Made by a program: the position numbers and the translations under genes
Notes under the pieces: generated by a model
Seen by the model: only the letters and a program-made list of their open reading frames with translations
What the model was told of the DNA's origin: nothing
The model's database searches: none
NCBI RefSeq assembly: GCF_013449725.1
Contig: NZ_JACCFF010000006.1
Location: 186,001-250,000, forward strand
Direction of reading: 5' to 3'
Length of the DNA stretch: 64,000 nucleotides
From: Mycobacteroides sp. LB1
Lineage (GTDB): Bacteria > Actinomycetota > Actinomycetes > Mycobacteriales > Mycobacteriaceae
Shown: one piece after another, positions 1 to 8,509 of the stretch
Layout of the letters: the number at the start of each line of letters is the position of its first letter
How positions within the stretch are numbered: the stretch's first letter is position 1

Positions 1-1
1 C

Positions 2-49
2 GGTAACGATGCCCCCTTGCAGGAGAGCCTGATCGGTGCCGAGGGCTAG
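2..49 (+). CDS. Possible C-terminal end of an upstream gene (partial)
   Basis: The first bases can be read as the last 15 codons of a frame entering from the left and ending in TAG at 47-49. The residues (ending in a short acidic, Gly-rich tail) are not recognisable. It is listed only because the window starts inside sequence and no other feature explains these bases; it may not be coding. Confidence 0.25.
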   Translation, partial: GNDAPLQESLIGAEG

Positions 50-147
50 CCGGGGCTGTTTCGGACGCGATCGCTAAGGCACCCGACCGGCTGCTGAGCG
101 CCATTCCAGGCCCTCACTGACTGGTAGGTTTGCTCGGTGAGGGTGCA

Positions 148-179
148 CGAGCTGATCTTGACTGATAGAAATTAGCTCG
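148..179. promoter_or_regulatory. Imperfect hairpin upstream of the first lipoprotein gene
   Basis: CGAGCTGAT at 148-156 pairs with ATTAGCTCG at 171-179 (nine pairs, one a G-T wobble) around a 14-base loop. It sits about 30 bases before the start of the 212 gene in an otherwise empty leader. It could be an operator, an mRNA stem or the terminator of the gene to the left; no T-tract follows. Confidence 0.3.
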
Positions 180-211
180 GAGACGAGTGGTCGATACGAG
201 CGAGGGTTGTC

Positions 212-832
212 ATGGTGTGCCGTAGATGGGCCGGAGCGGTGCTTTTGGGAGCGCTGCTGTTCGGTGGTGTGGGTTGCACGCAAACCGTCGCGGGGGACGG
301 ACAGCCCAACGCGGAAGCGCTCGCGACGGCGCATAGCGAGAATCAGATCAAGGCCCTGATCGAGCAGCAGAACACCTACACCGCGGGTTTCGATTTCGCG
401 AAGCTGGCCGAGACCAAATGCGCCAAGTATCGGGAAGCCACCGCTAAGAGCGGACCGCCCATTCCGGCGATGAGTGAAATCGCGCCGCCGGAGATCGCCA
501 CGGTGCCCGGTGCAGGCGATGCGCTGCGGGGTTTGTTGGCTCAGAAGTTCCCCACGGTGCCGCCCGATGTCATCAATGCGGTGGTGGACAGCCTCGTCGC
601 CCAGGATGAGCAGGCGTATCAGACGGCGATGCGGAATCTGCTGAAGTCGTTGATCACCGTCAAGGTCACCGATGTCCAGAACATCGAGATCAAGGGTGAC
701 CAGGCGACCGCGGATCTCACGATCACCACCACAGCGGGAGACAAGCCGCCGTCCCACGAGCAGCAGACCGTCAAGTACATCAAGGAAAACGGAAAGTGGC
801 TGGACTGCGCGCCGCCGACTGGCGGGGCCTAG
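212..832 (+). CDS. Putative secreted lipoprotein, NTF2-like/DUF4878-type
   Basis: A 206-residue protein with a short basic N-terminus, a hydrophobic stretch (residues 7-20) and Cys22 in a lipobox-like Gly-Val-Gly-Cys context, so probable export and lipidation. A GAGGG element lies about six bases before the ATG. The mature part carries two further cysteines, Cys70 in a C-x-K-Y-R motif and Cys199 in W-L-D-C near the C-terminus, which the next gene shares (Cys55 and Cys173), suggesting a disulfide and a common ancestor. The shape (helical start, later beta strands) resembles the NTF2-like secreted proteins frequent in mycobacteria. The ligand or role is unknown; the lipobox -3 residue is not ideal. 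Confidence 0.7.
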   Translation: MVCRRWAGAVLLGALLFGGVGCTQTVAGDGQPNAEALATAHSENQIKALIEQQNTYTAGFDFAKLAETKCAKYREATAKSGPPIPAMSEIAPPEIATVPGAGDALRGLLAQKFPTVPPDVINAVVDSLVAQDEQAYQTAMRNLLKSLITVKVTDVQNIEIKGDQATADLTITTTAGDKPPSHEQQTVKYIKENGKWLDCAPPTGGA

Positions 833-902
833 CCGGAAAGTAACGGACCCGGTGTCCTGGGGCGATAACGTCATGAAGCACTGCCAACCAGGGGAGGGAA
901 CC

Positions 903-1445
903 GTGAAGCGAGCGCTCGTCGTCGCCGCGGCGGTTGCCGTGCTGGCGACCCTCGGCGCCCCCGCTGCGGGTGCTGCGCCCAACCGAGACGCGGTGGCAGA
1001 ACACGTTCGGGCCTGGGAAAAAGCGTACAACGATGTTGACACCAACAAGATCGGTGATCTGACCTGCGATAAGTACCGTGACCGGGAGATGGCGAACAAC
1101 GAGTCCCGGATCCCGACCTGGGACGACTTCGTCAAGCCCACGGACCTGTACGCCAAGTTCCCCAAGCTCACCCAGGAAACCCTCGACCAGTTACTCGACG
1201 CCGCCAAGCGGAAGGATGCCGCAGCCTTCCGGCAGGCATCGGTCCAGGTGGTTCGGGAGAACTCGCATCTGACGGTCGCCAATATCGACAAGGTCAATGT
1301 CATCGAGGCCAAGAACGCGACGGTGACGGTGACCACGTCGACGGTGTGGGGCAACGACTCGCCCAAGACGTCCACGTCCGACTGGTACCTGACCTATGAG
1401 CGCGACGCGTGGCGCTACTGCAACCCGGTACTGACCGTCCGCTGA
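903..1445 (+). CDS. Putative secreted protein, paralogue of the preceding lipoprotein
   Basis: I choose GTG at 903 because a good GGGAGG ribosome site ends three bases upstream and a clean signal peptide follows (basic Met-Lys-Arg, hydrophobic residues 4-22, Ala-rich cleavage site near residue 25). The 180-residue product lacks a lipobox cysteine, so it is probably released rather than lipidated. It keeps the C-x-K-Y-R motif (Cys55) and the C-terminal W-x-Y-C (Cys173) of the upstream lipoprotein. The two genes are 70 bases apart on the same strand and likely co-transcribed. Function unknown; a small soluble partner of the lipoprotein is a reasonable guess. Confidence 0.7.
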   Translation: MKRALVVAAAVAVLATLGAPAAGAAPNRDAVAEHVRAWEKAYNDVDTNKIGDLTCDKYRDREMANNESRIPTWDDFVKPTDLYAKFPKLTQETLDQLLDAAKRKDAAAFRQASVQVVRENSHLTVANIDKVNVIEAKNATVTVTTSTVWGNDSPKTSTSDWYLTYERDAWRYCNPVLTVR

Positions 1446-1446
1446 T

Positions 1447-2313
1447 TCAGGCGCCCTTCAGCGACAGCTCGATCCGGGCCGCGCTCGGGGCGCAGTTCCC
1501 GGCGCCCGAGCGCAGCGTGGCGAGCGCACCGGCAACATTCGCGCGGCGTAGGGCGATCTCGGGTCCGTGCGGCCACCATGCCGCCAGCACGCCGGCGAAT
1601 ACGTCGCCGGCGCCGGTGGTGTCCAGCGGCCGCACCGGATACGACGGAACCGTGATCTCCCCCTGCGGGCTGCGGTAACGCGCCCCTTCGTCACCCAGCG
1701 TGGTCACCAGGTGTCGTGACGGGTACAGCCAGGATCTGGCCTCGGTCTCGTTGACGACGACCACGCTCGCTCGAAAAGCCAGCTCCGCCAGGTCGGGCGA
1801 GCGTTCGGGCACCGGGGAAGCGTTGAGCACGAACTGTTTTCCCGCCTCGACGGCCCACCGCGCCGCCATCAGCGCGACGTGAACCGGGATTTCCAACTGG
1901 CATAACAGCACATCGTGGGAACAGATGATGTCCTTGTGCACCTTCTCGTCCAAGGCGAAGGTACCGTTGGCGCCCGGTGCCACCACGATGCTGTTCTCGC
2001 CGGAGTCCTCGACGGTGATGGCGGCCATTCCACTGGGACCGTCGACTTCGACGAGCCCGTCGACGCCGACATTGTTGTCCTCCAGGTGAGATCGCAGCAT
2101 CGGTGCCGCGCCGTCGGTGCCCACCGCGCCGATGAACTGCACCGCGGCACCCGCGCGCGCAGCGGCGACCGCTTGGTTGGCGCCCTTGCCTCCCGGGGCA
2201 GGGCGAGCCGATGTGGCCAGCACTGTGGCACCAGGGGCGGGCAGCGAGTCCACCCGCAACGTCAGATCCATGTTGACGCTGCCGAGGACACATACCGTGG
2301 CTAACTCAGTCAC
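1447..2313 (-). CDS. rbsK: Ribokinase, PfkB family
   Basis: A 288-residue PfkB-fold sugar kinase that phosphorylates ribose to ribose 5-phosphate with ATP in the cytoplasm. Signature 1 is visible as GGKGANQA at residues 41-48 and signature 2 as DTTGAGD at 231-237, where Asp237 is the expected catalytic base. The N-terminal N-M-D motif (residues 14-16) fits sugar binding. It starts at GTG 2313 and ends one base from the convergent lipoprotein-like gene. The neighbourhood matches M. tuberculosis rbsK, but no ribose transporter or repressor is adjacent, so the exact sugar (ribose or another pentose) is inferred. Confidence 0.88.
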   Translation of the reverse strand: MTELATVCVLGSVNMDLTLRVDSLPAPGATVLATSARPAPGGKGANQAVAAARAGAAVQFIGAVGTDGAAPMLRSHLEDNNVGVDGLVEVDGPSGMAAITVEDSGENSIVVAPGANGTFALDEKVHKDIICSHDVLLCQLEIPVHVALMAARWAVEAGKQFVLNASPVPERSPDLAELAFRASVVVVNETEARSWLYPSRHLVTTLGDEGARYRSPQGEITVPSYPVRPLDTTGAGDVFAGVLAAWWPHGPEIALRRANVAGALATLRSGAGNCAPSAARIELSLKGA

Positions 2314-2357
2314 TTGCCCAGGCTAGTACTGGCGAAGCTACATTTCGGGCACCCGGA

Positions 2358-2363
2358 TACCCT
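2358..2363 (+). promoter_or_regulatory. Predicted -10 box of a leaderless proA promoter
   Basis: TACCCT fits the mycobacterial TAnnnT -10 pattern and ends six bases before the ATG at 2370, placing the predicted transcript start on the start codon. This supports 2370 rather than the internal GTG at 2457. No clear -35 is seen. Confidence 0.5.
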
Positions 2364-2369
2364 GACACG

Positions 2370-3716
2370 ATGAGCGTTTCAACCAACGAGTTGGCCCGCG
2401 GATCTGCCCAGCCCGCAGCGGGCGTCTCAGGCGCCCCTCCGGAGCCTGGAGTCGCAGTGTCGGCGACATCCGATCTGCGTGCGGACGTTCATGCTGCAGC
2501 CCGTCGAGCACGTGTCGCGGCCCGCGATCTGGCCCGGCTGACTGCCGACACCAAGAACACTGCGCTGCTCGCGGCCGCCGATGCCCTCATCGCCGCCACC
2601 GATTCCATCATTGCGGCCAATGCCGATGACCTGCAGCGCGCACGGACTGCCGGTATCGGTGACGCCATGCTCGATCGCCTGGCCCTCGACGCAGGCCGGA
2701 TTGGCGGTATTGCTGCCGGGTTGCGTCAGGTCGCAGGTCTGCCCGACCCGGTCGGCGAGATACTGCGCGGCTCCACGCGACCCAACGGACTGCGACTACG
2801 CCAGATCAGGGTGCCGCTCGGGGTCGTCGGCATGGTGTACGAGGGGCGACCGAACGTCACGGTCGACGCCTTCGGATTGACCCTCAAGTCGGGAAACGCG
2901 GTGCTGCTTCGGGGTAGCTCCTCGGCCGCAACCTCCAATACCGAACTCGTCCGGGTGCTGCGTGAATCGCTGGTCGCCGGCGGGCTGCCCGCCGACACCG
3001 TCCAGCTGCTGGACAGCCAGGACCGGGCGACCGTAATCCATCTCATCCAGGCGCGCGGTCTGGTGGACGTGGTCATTCCGCGCGGTGGAGCCGGCCTGAT
3101 CGATGCCGTGGTCCGCGATGCGCAGGTGCCCACCATCGAAACCGGGGTCGGTAACTGCCACGTGTACGTGCATGCCGATGCCGACCTCGATCTGGCCGAG
3201 CGGATCCTGTTGAACTCCAAGACCCGTCGGCCCAGTGTGTGCAACGCGGCAGAGACGCTGCTCATAGACCGGGATATCGCGGAGACGGCGGTGCCCAGGC
3301 TGATTGGCGCGCTGCAGGCGGCCGGGGTCACCGTGCACGGCGATCTAGCGGTACCGGGCGTCGTTCCGGCGACGGAAGAGGACTTCGGTACCGAATACCT
3401 ATCGTTGGATATCGCGGCCGCCGTCGTGGACGACCTCGACGCCGCGGTTCGCCACATCGAGCAGTACTCCAGCGGTCACACCGATGCCATCGTCACCGCG
3501 AATCTCGGTGCGGCCCAGGAATTCACCGATCGTGTCGACAGCGCAGCCGTGATGGTCAACGCCTCTACGGCGTTCACCGATGGCGAGCAGTTCGGCTTCG
3601 GCGCCGAGATCGGCATCTCGACACAGAAGCTGCACGCCCGCGGCCCGATGGGGCTGCCCGAACTGACCACAACCAAGTGGATCGTCTTCGGAGACGGTCA
3701 GATCCGTCCCGCCTAA
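2370..3716 (+). CDS. proA: Gamma-glutamyl phosphate reductase
   Basis: A 448-residue NADPH-dependent enzyme of proline synthesis that reduces gamma-glutamyl phosphate to glutamate semialdehyde. The catalytic cysteine is Cys291 in the motif P-S-V-C-N-A, followed by the aldehyde-dehydrogenase-like C-terminal domain. The first ~32 residues are a low-complexity extension beyond the usual ~415-420 residue length; GTG 2457 would give a standard-length 419-residue protein. I keep ATG 2370 because a -10 box sits at leaderless distance from it. The proB partner is not in the window. The MoxR gene follows after 14 bases. Confidence 0.93.
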   Translation: MSVSTNELARGSAQPAAGVSGAPPEPGVAVSATSDLRADVHAAARRARVAARDLARLTADTKNTALLAAADALIAATDSIIAANADDLQRARTAGIGDAMLDRLALDAGRIGGIAAGLRQVAGLPDPVGEILRGSTRPNGLRLRQIRVPLGVVGMVYEGRPNVTVDAFGLTLKSGNAVLLRGSSSAATSNTELVRVLRESLVAGGLPADTVQLLDSQDRATVIHLIQARGLVDVVIPRGGAGLIDAVVRDAQVPTIETGVGNCHVYVHADADLDLAERILLNSKTRRPSVCNAAETLLIDRDIAETAVPRLIGALQAAGVTVHGDLAVPGVVPATEEDFGTEYLSLDIAAAVVDDLDAAVRHIEQYSSGHTDAIVTANLGAAQEFTDRVDSAAVMVNASTAFTDGEQFGFGAEIGISTQKLHARGPMGLPELTTTKWIVFGDGQIRPA

Positions 3717-3730
3717 CACCTGGAGAACGA

Positions 3731-4603
3731 GTGGATCGAACCGAGACCGCGCCGATGTTCACGAGCATCGACGACGTCATCGCCCGGCTGGCCGAGACCG
3801 GATATCTCGCTGACACCGCCACGGCGACAGCGGTATTCCTTGCCGACCGGCTGGGCAAGCCGCTGCTGGTGGAGGGGCCCGCGGGTGTCGGTAAGACCGA
3901 ATTGGCCAGGGCGGTAGCGCAAACCACTGGCTCGGGCCTGGTGCGTCTGCAGTGCTACGAGGGCGTCGACGAGGCGCGCGCACTCTACGAGTGGAACCAC
4001 GCCAAGCAGATCTTGCGTATCCAGGCCGGGTCCGGCGACTGGGACGAAACCAAGACCGACGTCTTCACCGAGGAATTCCTGTTGTCGAGGCCGCTGCTCA
4101 CCGCGATCCGCCGCGAGGACCCCACGGTTCTGCTCATCGACGAGACCGATAAGGCCGATATTGAGATCGAGGGCTTGCTGCTGGAGGTACTCAGCGATTT
4201 CGCGGTCACCGTGCCCGAACTGGGCACCATCCAGGCCAGCCGGAAGCCCTTCGTCCTCTTGACCTCCAACGCCACCCGCGAGCTGTCCGAGGCGCTCAAG
4301 CGGCGCTGCTTGTTCTTGCACATCGATTTCCCCGATGCCGAGCTGGAGCGACGCATTCTGCTCAAGCGGGTGCCGGAGCTGCCCGCCGCGCTGGCCGAGG
4401 AGCTGGTGCGCATCATCGGCGTACTGCGCAATATGCAGCTCAAGAAGGTCCCGTCGGTGGCCGAGACCATCGACTGGGGGCGCACCATTCTGGCGCTCGG
4501 CCTGGACACCCTGGACGACGCGGTGATCGCGTCCACCCTCGGAGTGATTCTCAAACACCACTCCGATCAGCAGCGCGCCGCAGGAGAGTTGAGGCTGAAC
4601 TAA
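3731..4603 (+). CDS. MoxR-family AAA+ ATPase
   Basis: A 290-residue MoxR-type ATPase chaperone. Walker A (GPAGVGKT, residues 49-56), Walker B (LLIDE, 134-138) and a sensor-1 segment (LLTSNATREL) are all present, followed by a C-terminal lid domain. GTG 3731 is chosen because GGAGA lies four bases upstream; ATG 3755 is an alternative. It overlaps the VWA-domain gene by one base (TAATG), the classic MoxR/VWA pairing in which the ATPase loads or remodels metal-containing or regulatory targets with its VWA partner. It matches the gene after proA in M. tuberculosis. The client is unknown. Confidence 0.88.
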   Translation: MDRTETAPMFTSIDDVIARLAETGYLADTATATAVFLADRLGKPLLVEGPAGVGKTELARAVAQTTGSGLVRLQCYEGVDEARALYEWNHAKQILRIQAGSGDWDETKTDVFTEEFLLSRPLLTAIRREDPTVLLIDETDKADIEIEGLLLEVLSDFAVTVPELGTIQASRKPFVLLTSNATRELSEALKRRCLFLHIDFPDAELERRILLKRVPELPAALAEELVRIIGVLRNMQLKKVPSVAETIDWGRTILALGLDTLDDAVIASTLGVILKHHSDQQRAAGELRLN

Positions 4604-6018
4604 TGCCCGCGCGTAAGCCTCCCAAGGCGGTGCTGCCCCTGGCACCGCACGGGCTGCCTGGTCATCTGGTGGGCTTCGTGGAAGCGCTACGTGAACAAGG
4701 GATCTCGGTGGGCCCGTCGGAGACGGTGGACGCGGGCCGGGTGATGATGGTGCTGGGGCTGCAAAGCCGCACCGAGCTGCGCGAAGGCCTGGCCTGTGCG
4801 GTGTTGCGCCGCGCCGATCACCGGCCGACATTCGATGTGTTGTTCGACCTGTGGTTCCCGCTCGCGCTGGGCGCGCGGTCCGTGGACGTTTCAGAGGGTG
4901 AGCCGCGCGATATTGACGATATCGAGCAAGTGCGTGATCAGCTGGTGGACCTGTTGGCTGCCGACGCGGGGGACGTTCCGCTCAACTCCTTGATTGCCCA
5001 GATCGTGGAGGCCTACGGCAAGTACAACTCGACACGGGGCACTTCGTACTCGGCGTACCAGGCCATGAAGTCGCTGTCGCTGGACCAGATCGAGGCCAAG
5101 CTGCTGATGGGCCTGCTCGGCAGTGGCGACGATGCGTCACCAACGGACCGGGCGGTCGCGAAAGCTGTTGCCAAACAGCGCATCTCAAAGGTGCGTCAGC
5201 TCGTGGAGGCGGAGACCAAGCGCCGCACTGCCGAACAGCTGGGGCGGGAACGGGTCACCGCCTACGGGGTGCCGCAGCTCGCCGAGAACGTGGAGTTTCT
5301 CCGCGCCTCGGGGGAGCAACTGCGCAATATGCGCCGGGTGGTGCAGCCGTTGGCGCGGATGCTGGCCAGCCGATTGGCGGCCCGGCGTCGGCGTGCGCAT
5401 ACCGGCCAGATCGATCTGCGTCGCACCCTGCGCAAGTCGATGTCTACCGGTGGCGTGCCGATCGACGTCGTGCAGAAGAAGCCGCGCCCGGCCCGCCCCG
5501 AGCTGGTGGTGCTGTGCGATGTGTCGGGATCGGTAGCAGGGTTCTCGCATTTCACCCTGCTGCTGGTGGACGCGCTGCGTCAGCAGTTTTCGAGGGTTCG
5601 CGTTTTTGCCTTTATCGACACCACGGACGAGGTGACTCACCTTTTCACGCCAAATACCGATCTGGCTGAGGCCATCGTGCGGATTACCCGGGAGGCGCAG
5701 GTGTTCACCGGCGACGGGCACAGCGACTACGGGCACGCCTTCAAGACGTTTGTCCAGAATTTTCCGACGGCACTGTCCCCGCGCAGCTCACTGCTCATCC
5801 TTGGCGATGGGCGCACCAACTACCGGAGTCCCGAGCTCGACACCCTGCGATCCATGGTGTCCTCCAGCCGCCACGCACATTGGCTCAATCCCGAGCCGAA
5901 GAACCACTGGGGAACGGGTGATTCGGCCGCCACGCGGTACCAGGACGCCATCACCATGCATGAATGCCGATCGGCTAAGCAGCTGGCCGCGGTGATCGAC
6001 AACCTGCTACCGGTCTAA
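4603..6018 (+). CDS. VWA (CoxE-like) domain protein, MoxR partner
   Basis: A 471-residue soluble protein with a helical N-terminal half and a C-terminal von Willebrand factor A domain. The metal-ion-dependent adhesion site is visible as D-V-S-G-S from residue 306, with the later Thr/Asp elements (FTGDGHSDYG, and LILGDGRTNY). Proteins of this CoxE type work with MoxR ATPases; in carboxydotrophs they help mature CO dehydrogenase, but no such enzyme is nearby. It shares one base with the MoxR stop codon, so the two are translationally coupled. Substrate unknown. Confidence 0.85.
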   Translation: MPARKPPKAVLPLAPHGLPGHLVGFVEALREQGISVGPSETVDAGRVMMVLGLQSRTELREGLACAVLRRADHRPTFDVLFDLWFPLALGARSVDVSEGEPRDIDDIEQVRDQLVDLLAADAGDVPLNSLIAQIVEAYGKYNSTRGTSYSAYQAMKSLSLDQIEAKLLMGLLGSGDDASPTDRAVAKAVAKQRISKVRQLVEAETKRRTAEQLGRERVTAYGVPQLAENVEFLRASGEQLRNMRRVVQPLARMLASRLAARRRRAHTGQIDLRRTLRKSMSTGGVPIDVVQKKPRPARPELVVLCDVSGSVAGFSHFTLLLVDALRQQFSRVRVFAFIDTTDEVTHLFTPNTDLAEAIVRITREAQVFTGDGHSDYGHAFKTFVQNFPTALSPRSSLLILGDGRTNYRSPELDTLRSMVSSSRHAHWLNPEPKNHWGTGDSAATRYQDAITMHECRSAKQLAAVIDNLLPV

Positions 6019-6050
6019 CGCCGACCATCACTCCAGTAAGCTGGCCATTC

Positions 6051-6710
6051 GTGCCATCCGACCCGTCTCCTCTGCGCGTGAGCGGCTCATCGGCCCGACG
6101 ACGACTTGGGGTAATGGGCGGAACCTTCGACCCGATCCACAACGGTCACTTGGTCGCCGCCAGTGAGGTCGCCGACCGGTTTGGGCTCGACGAGGTCATC
6201 TTCGTGCCGACGGGCCAGCCATGGCAGAAGCAGCGACGCAATGTCAGCGCCGCCGAGCACAGATATCTGATGACCGTCATCGCCACCGCGTCAAATCCGC
6301 GGTTCACCGTCAGCCGGGCAGATATCGACCGCGGCGGGGCCACCTACACCGCCGACACCCTCACGGATCTGCGTGATGCGCATCCCGATGCCGACCTGTA
6401 CTTCATCACCGGTGCGGATGCGCTGGCATCGATCCTGTCGTGGGAGAACTGGGAACAGCTCTTCACCCTGGCCAAGTTCATCGGAGTGAGCCGACCCGGG
6501 TACGAACTGAGTTCCGATCACATCGCCCATGCCGAGCTGCCGCCGGACGGGCTCACACTTGTCGAGGTGCCGGCGCTCGCCATCTCGTCGACCGACTGCC
6601 GGGTACGGATGGGCCAATCGCGGCCCATCTGGTACCTGGTACCCGACGGGGTGGTGCAGTACGTCGCCAAGCACCAGCTCTACAGCGAAAATCGAGGAGA
6701 CCCCGCATGA
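6051..6710 (+). CDS. nadD: Nicotinate-nucleotide adenylyltransferase
   Basis: Transfers AMP from ATP to nicotinate mononucleotide to make deamido-NAD, an essential cytoplasmic step of NAD synthesis. The nucleotidyltransferase motif GGTFDPIHNGHL is at residues 23-34 and the C-terminal ISSTDCR (SSTxxR class) near 175-182. The 219-residue length is normal. GTG 6051 is used because TAAGCT lies eight bases upstream (near-leaderless); GTG 6078 would be nine residues shorter and is possible. The stop overlaps the rsfS start (ATGA). Confidence 0.93.
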   Translation: MPSDPSPLRVSGSSARRRLGVMGGTFDPIHNGHLVAASEVADRFGLDEVIFVPTGQPWQKQRRNVSAAEHRYLMTVIATASNPRFTVSRADIDRGGATYTADTLTDLRDAHPDADLYFITGADALASILSWENWEQLFTLAKFIGVSRPGYELSSDHIAHAELPPDGLTLVEVPALAISSTDCRVRMGQSRPIWYLVPDGVVQYVAKHQLYSENRGDPA

Positions 6711-7108
6711 CCGCCGCCCCAGACGCCATCGAGCTGGCGTCGCTGGCCGCCCAGGCCGCCGCTTCCAAGCTTGCCACCGATGTCGTCATCATCGACGTCT
6801 CCGAGCAGTTGGTCATCACCGACTGCTTCGTCATCGCCTCGGCGGCCAATGAGCGCCAGGTGAACGCGATCGTCGATGAGGTCGAGGAGAAGTTGCGCCG
6901 GGCCGGTCACAAGCCGGTACGGCGGGAGGGCGGCCGCGAGGGCCGTTGGACGCTTCTGGATTTCGTGGACGTCGTCGTGCATGTTCAGCACGAAGAAGAG
7001 CGTAATTATTACGCGCTGGAGCGTCTTTGGCGTGACTGTCCGACCATCCCGGTTGACCTGGATGCGCTGCCGGTGGACGGCCCGTCCGATGCTGAGGAAG
7101 ACGCGTGA
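6707..7108 (+). CDS. rsfS: Ribosome silencing factor RsfS
   Basis: A 133-residue RsfS/DUF143 protein. Family members bind ribosomal protein uL14 and block subunit joining when nutrients are scarce. The characteristic nucleotidyltransferase-like core is visible (VITDCFVIASAANERQV, then GREGRWTLLDFVDVVVHV). It starts at ATG 6707 inside the nadD stop (ATGA), and its own stop overlaps the gpgP GTG, so nadD-rsfS-gpgP are translationally coupled, the usual mycobacterial order. Confidence 0.93.
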   Translation: MTAAPDAIELASLAAQAAASKLATDVVIIDVSEQLVITDCFVIASAANERQVNAIVDEVEEKLRRAGHKPVRREGGREGRWTLLDFVDVVVHVQHEEERNYYALERLWRDCPTIPVDLDALPVDGPSDAEEDA

Positions 7109-7770
7109 TTCGGCGGTTGGTGCTGCTGCGGCACGGGCAGACGACCTTCAACGCCGATAGCCGGATGCAGGGACAGCTGGATACCGGATTGTCGGATCTG
7201 GGCCGGGCGCAGGCCATTGCCGCCGCCGAGGTGTTGGCCAAGCGGCAGCCCCTGACCATCGTGTCCTCGGATCTGCAGCGGGCGTACGACACCGCAACAG
7301 CGCTGGAAGAGCGCTGCCATGTCCAGGTGTCCGTCGACGAACGCCTCCGGGAAACACATCTCGGCGATTGGCAGGGCCTGACACATCATGAGGTCGATGC
7401 CATCGCTCCCGGTGCCCGGGCCGCGTGGCGCGATGACGCAACGCTGGCGCCACATGGGGGAGAGAGCCGCATAGACGTGGCGAACCGCAGTATGCCCCTC
7501 GTCGCGGAACTCGTTGACACGGTGAAGGAATGGGGAACCGATGAGCGCGATCATCCGGTGGTTCTGGTTGCGCACGGAGGTCTGATTGCGGCACTCACCG
7601 CGGCACTGCTTCGGTTGGACGTGAGCAATTGGCCGGTGCTCGGCGGGATGGGCAATGCGAGCTGGGTTCAGCTGGGCGGACATTCGGCGCCGGATGCCGG
7701 GTTCGAGGACATCCGGTGGCGTCTGGACGTGTGGAACGCCTCAGCGCAGGTAACCAATGACGTCCTCTGA
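7105..7770 (+). CDS. gpgP: Glucosyl-3-phosphoglycerate phosphatase
   Basis: A 221-residue histidine phosphatase. The RHG signature is at residues 9-11, with the second conserved His in the VVLVAHGG segment near residues 150-157. It is the positional and length counterpart of M. tuberculosis Rv2419c, which dephosphorylates glucosyl-3-phosphoglycerate to glucosylglycerate in methylglucose lipopolysaccharide synthesis. The next gene (octT) overlaps it by 14 bases and acts one step later, which supports the specific assignment over a generic phosphoglycerate mutase. Confidence 0.87.
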   Translation: MIRRLVLLRHGQTTFNADSRMQGQLDTGLSDLGRAQAIAAAEVLAKRQPLTIVSSDLQRAYDTATALEERCHVQVSVDERLRETHLGDWQGLTHHEVDAIAPGARAAWRDDATLAPHGGESRIDVANRSMPLVAELVDTVKEWGTDERDHPVVLVAHGGLIAALTAALLRLDVSNWPVLGGMGNASWVQLGGHSAPDAGFEDIRWRLDVWNASAQVTNDVL

Positions 7771-8506
7771 TCGGACCGACGGCACCGAACGCAAGACGCT
7801 CCTGATATTCGCCGACTCGCTGTCGTACTACGGCCCCACCGGCGGCCTACCTGCCGACGATCCCAGGATATGGCCCAATATCGTCGGTCAGCACCTCGGT
7901 TGGGATGTCGAGCTGATCGCGCGAATTGGCTGGACCTGCAGGGACGTCTGGTGGGCGGCCATCCAGGACCCGCGGGCATGGGCGGCGGTACCACGCACAG
8001 GGGCGGTCATCTTCGCGACCAGCGGGATGGACTCCCTGCCGTCGCCGCTGCCGACGGCATTGCGGGAGTCGATCAGGCTGATCCGTCCGCCCAGATTGCG
8101 GAGCTGGATCCGCGACGGGTACGGCTGGCTGCAGCCCCGGCTTTCCCCCATTGCTCGGGTGGCGCTGCCGCCCAAACTCACCGTGGAATACCTCGAAAAG
8201 ACTCGTGGTGCACTGGATTTCAACCGTCCAGGGCTTCCCATGATCGCCTCGTTGCCATCGGTTCACATCGCCGAGTCGTACGGTCGCGTGCACTCCGGCA
8301 GGGAGGCGACCGCGTCGGCCATCGAGGCATGGGCGTCCGAACACAAGATGCCCGTGGTGGACCTGAAGGAAGCCGTCGGCGAGGAGATCTTCTCGGGCCG
8401 GGGAAATCCGGACGGGATCCACTGGAACTTTGTCGCACATGAACGCGTTGCCGAATTGATGATCAACGCACTGCAGACCGTGCTGCCCGAGCTCAAGGTT
8501 CGGTGA
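7757..8506 (+). CDS. octT: Diglucosylglycerate octanoyltransferase, SGNH-hydrolase fold
   Basis: A 249-residue protein with SGNH/GDSL features: Ser21 in FADS near the N-terminus and the paired catalytic Asp219/His222 in PDGIHWN near the C-terminus. Its position after gpgP matches M. tuberculosis Rv2418c, an octanoyltransferase acting on diglucosylglycerate, the primer of methylglucose lipopolysaccharides. It overlaps gpgP by 14 bases and is followed three bases later by degV. The enzymatic name rests on synteny and motif; the fold is seen directly. Confidence 0.82.
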   Translation: MTSSDRTDGTERKTLLIFADSLSYYGPTGGLPADDPRIWPNIVGQHLGWDVELIARIGWTCRDVWWAAIQDPRAWAAVPRTGAVIFATSGMDSLPSPLPTALRESIRLIRPPRLRSWIRDGYGWLQPRLSPIARVALPPKLTVEYLEKTRGALDFNRPGLPMIASLPSVHIAESYGRVHSGREATASAIEAWASEHKMPVVDLKEAVGEEIFSGRGNPDGIHWNFVAHERVAELMINALQTVLPELKVR

Positions 8507-8509
8507 TCC

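Noticed and set aside
74..1375. Long minus-strand open frame over the two secreted-protein genes
   Set aside because: Its codons mirror the plus-strand genes, it has no start with a ribosome site, and the product is low-complexity Arg/Ser-rich; a GC-rich shadow frame.
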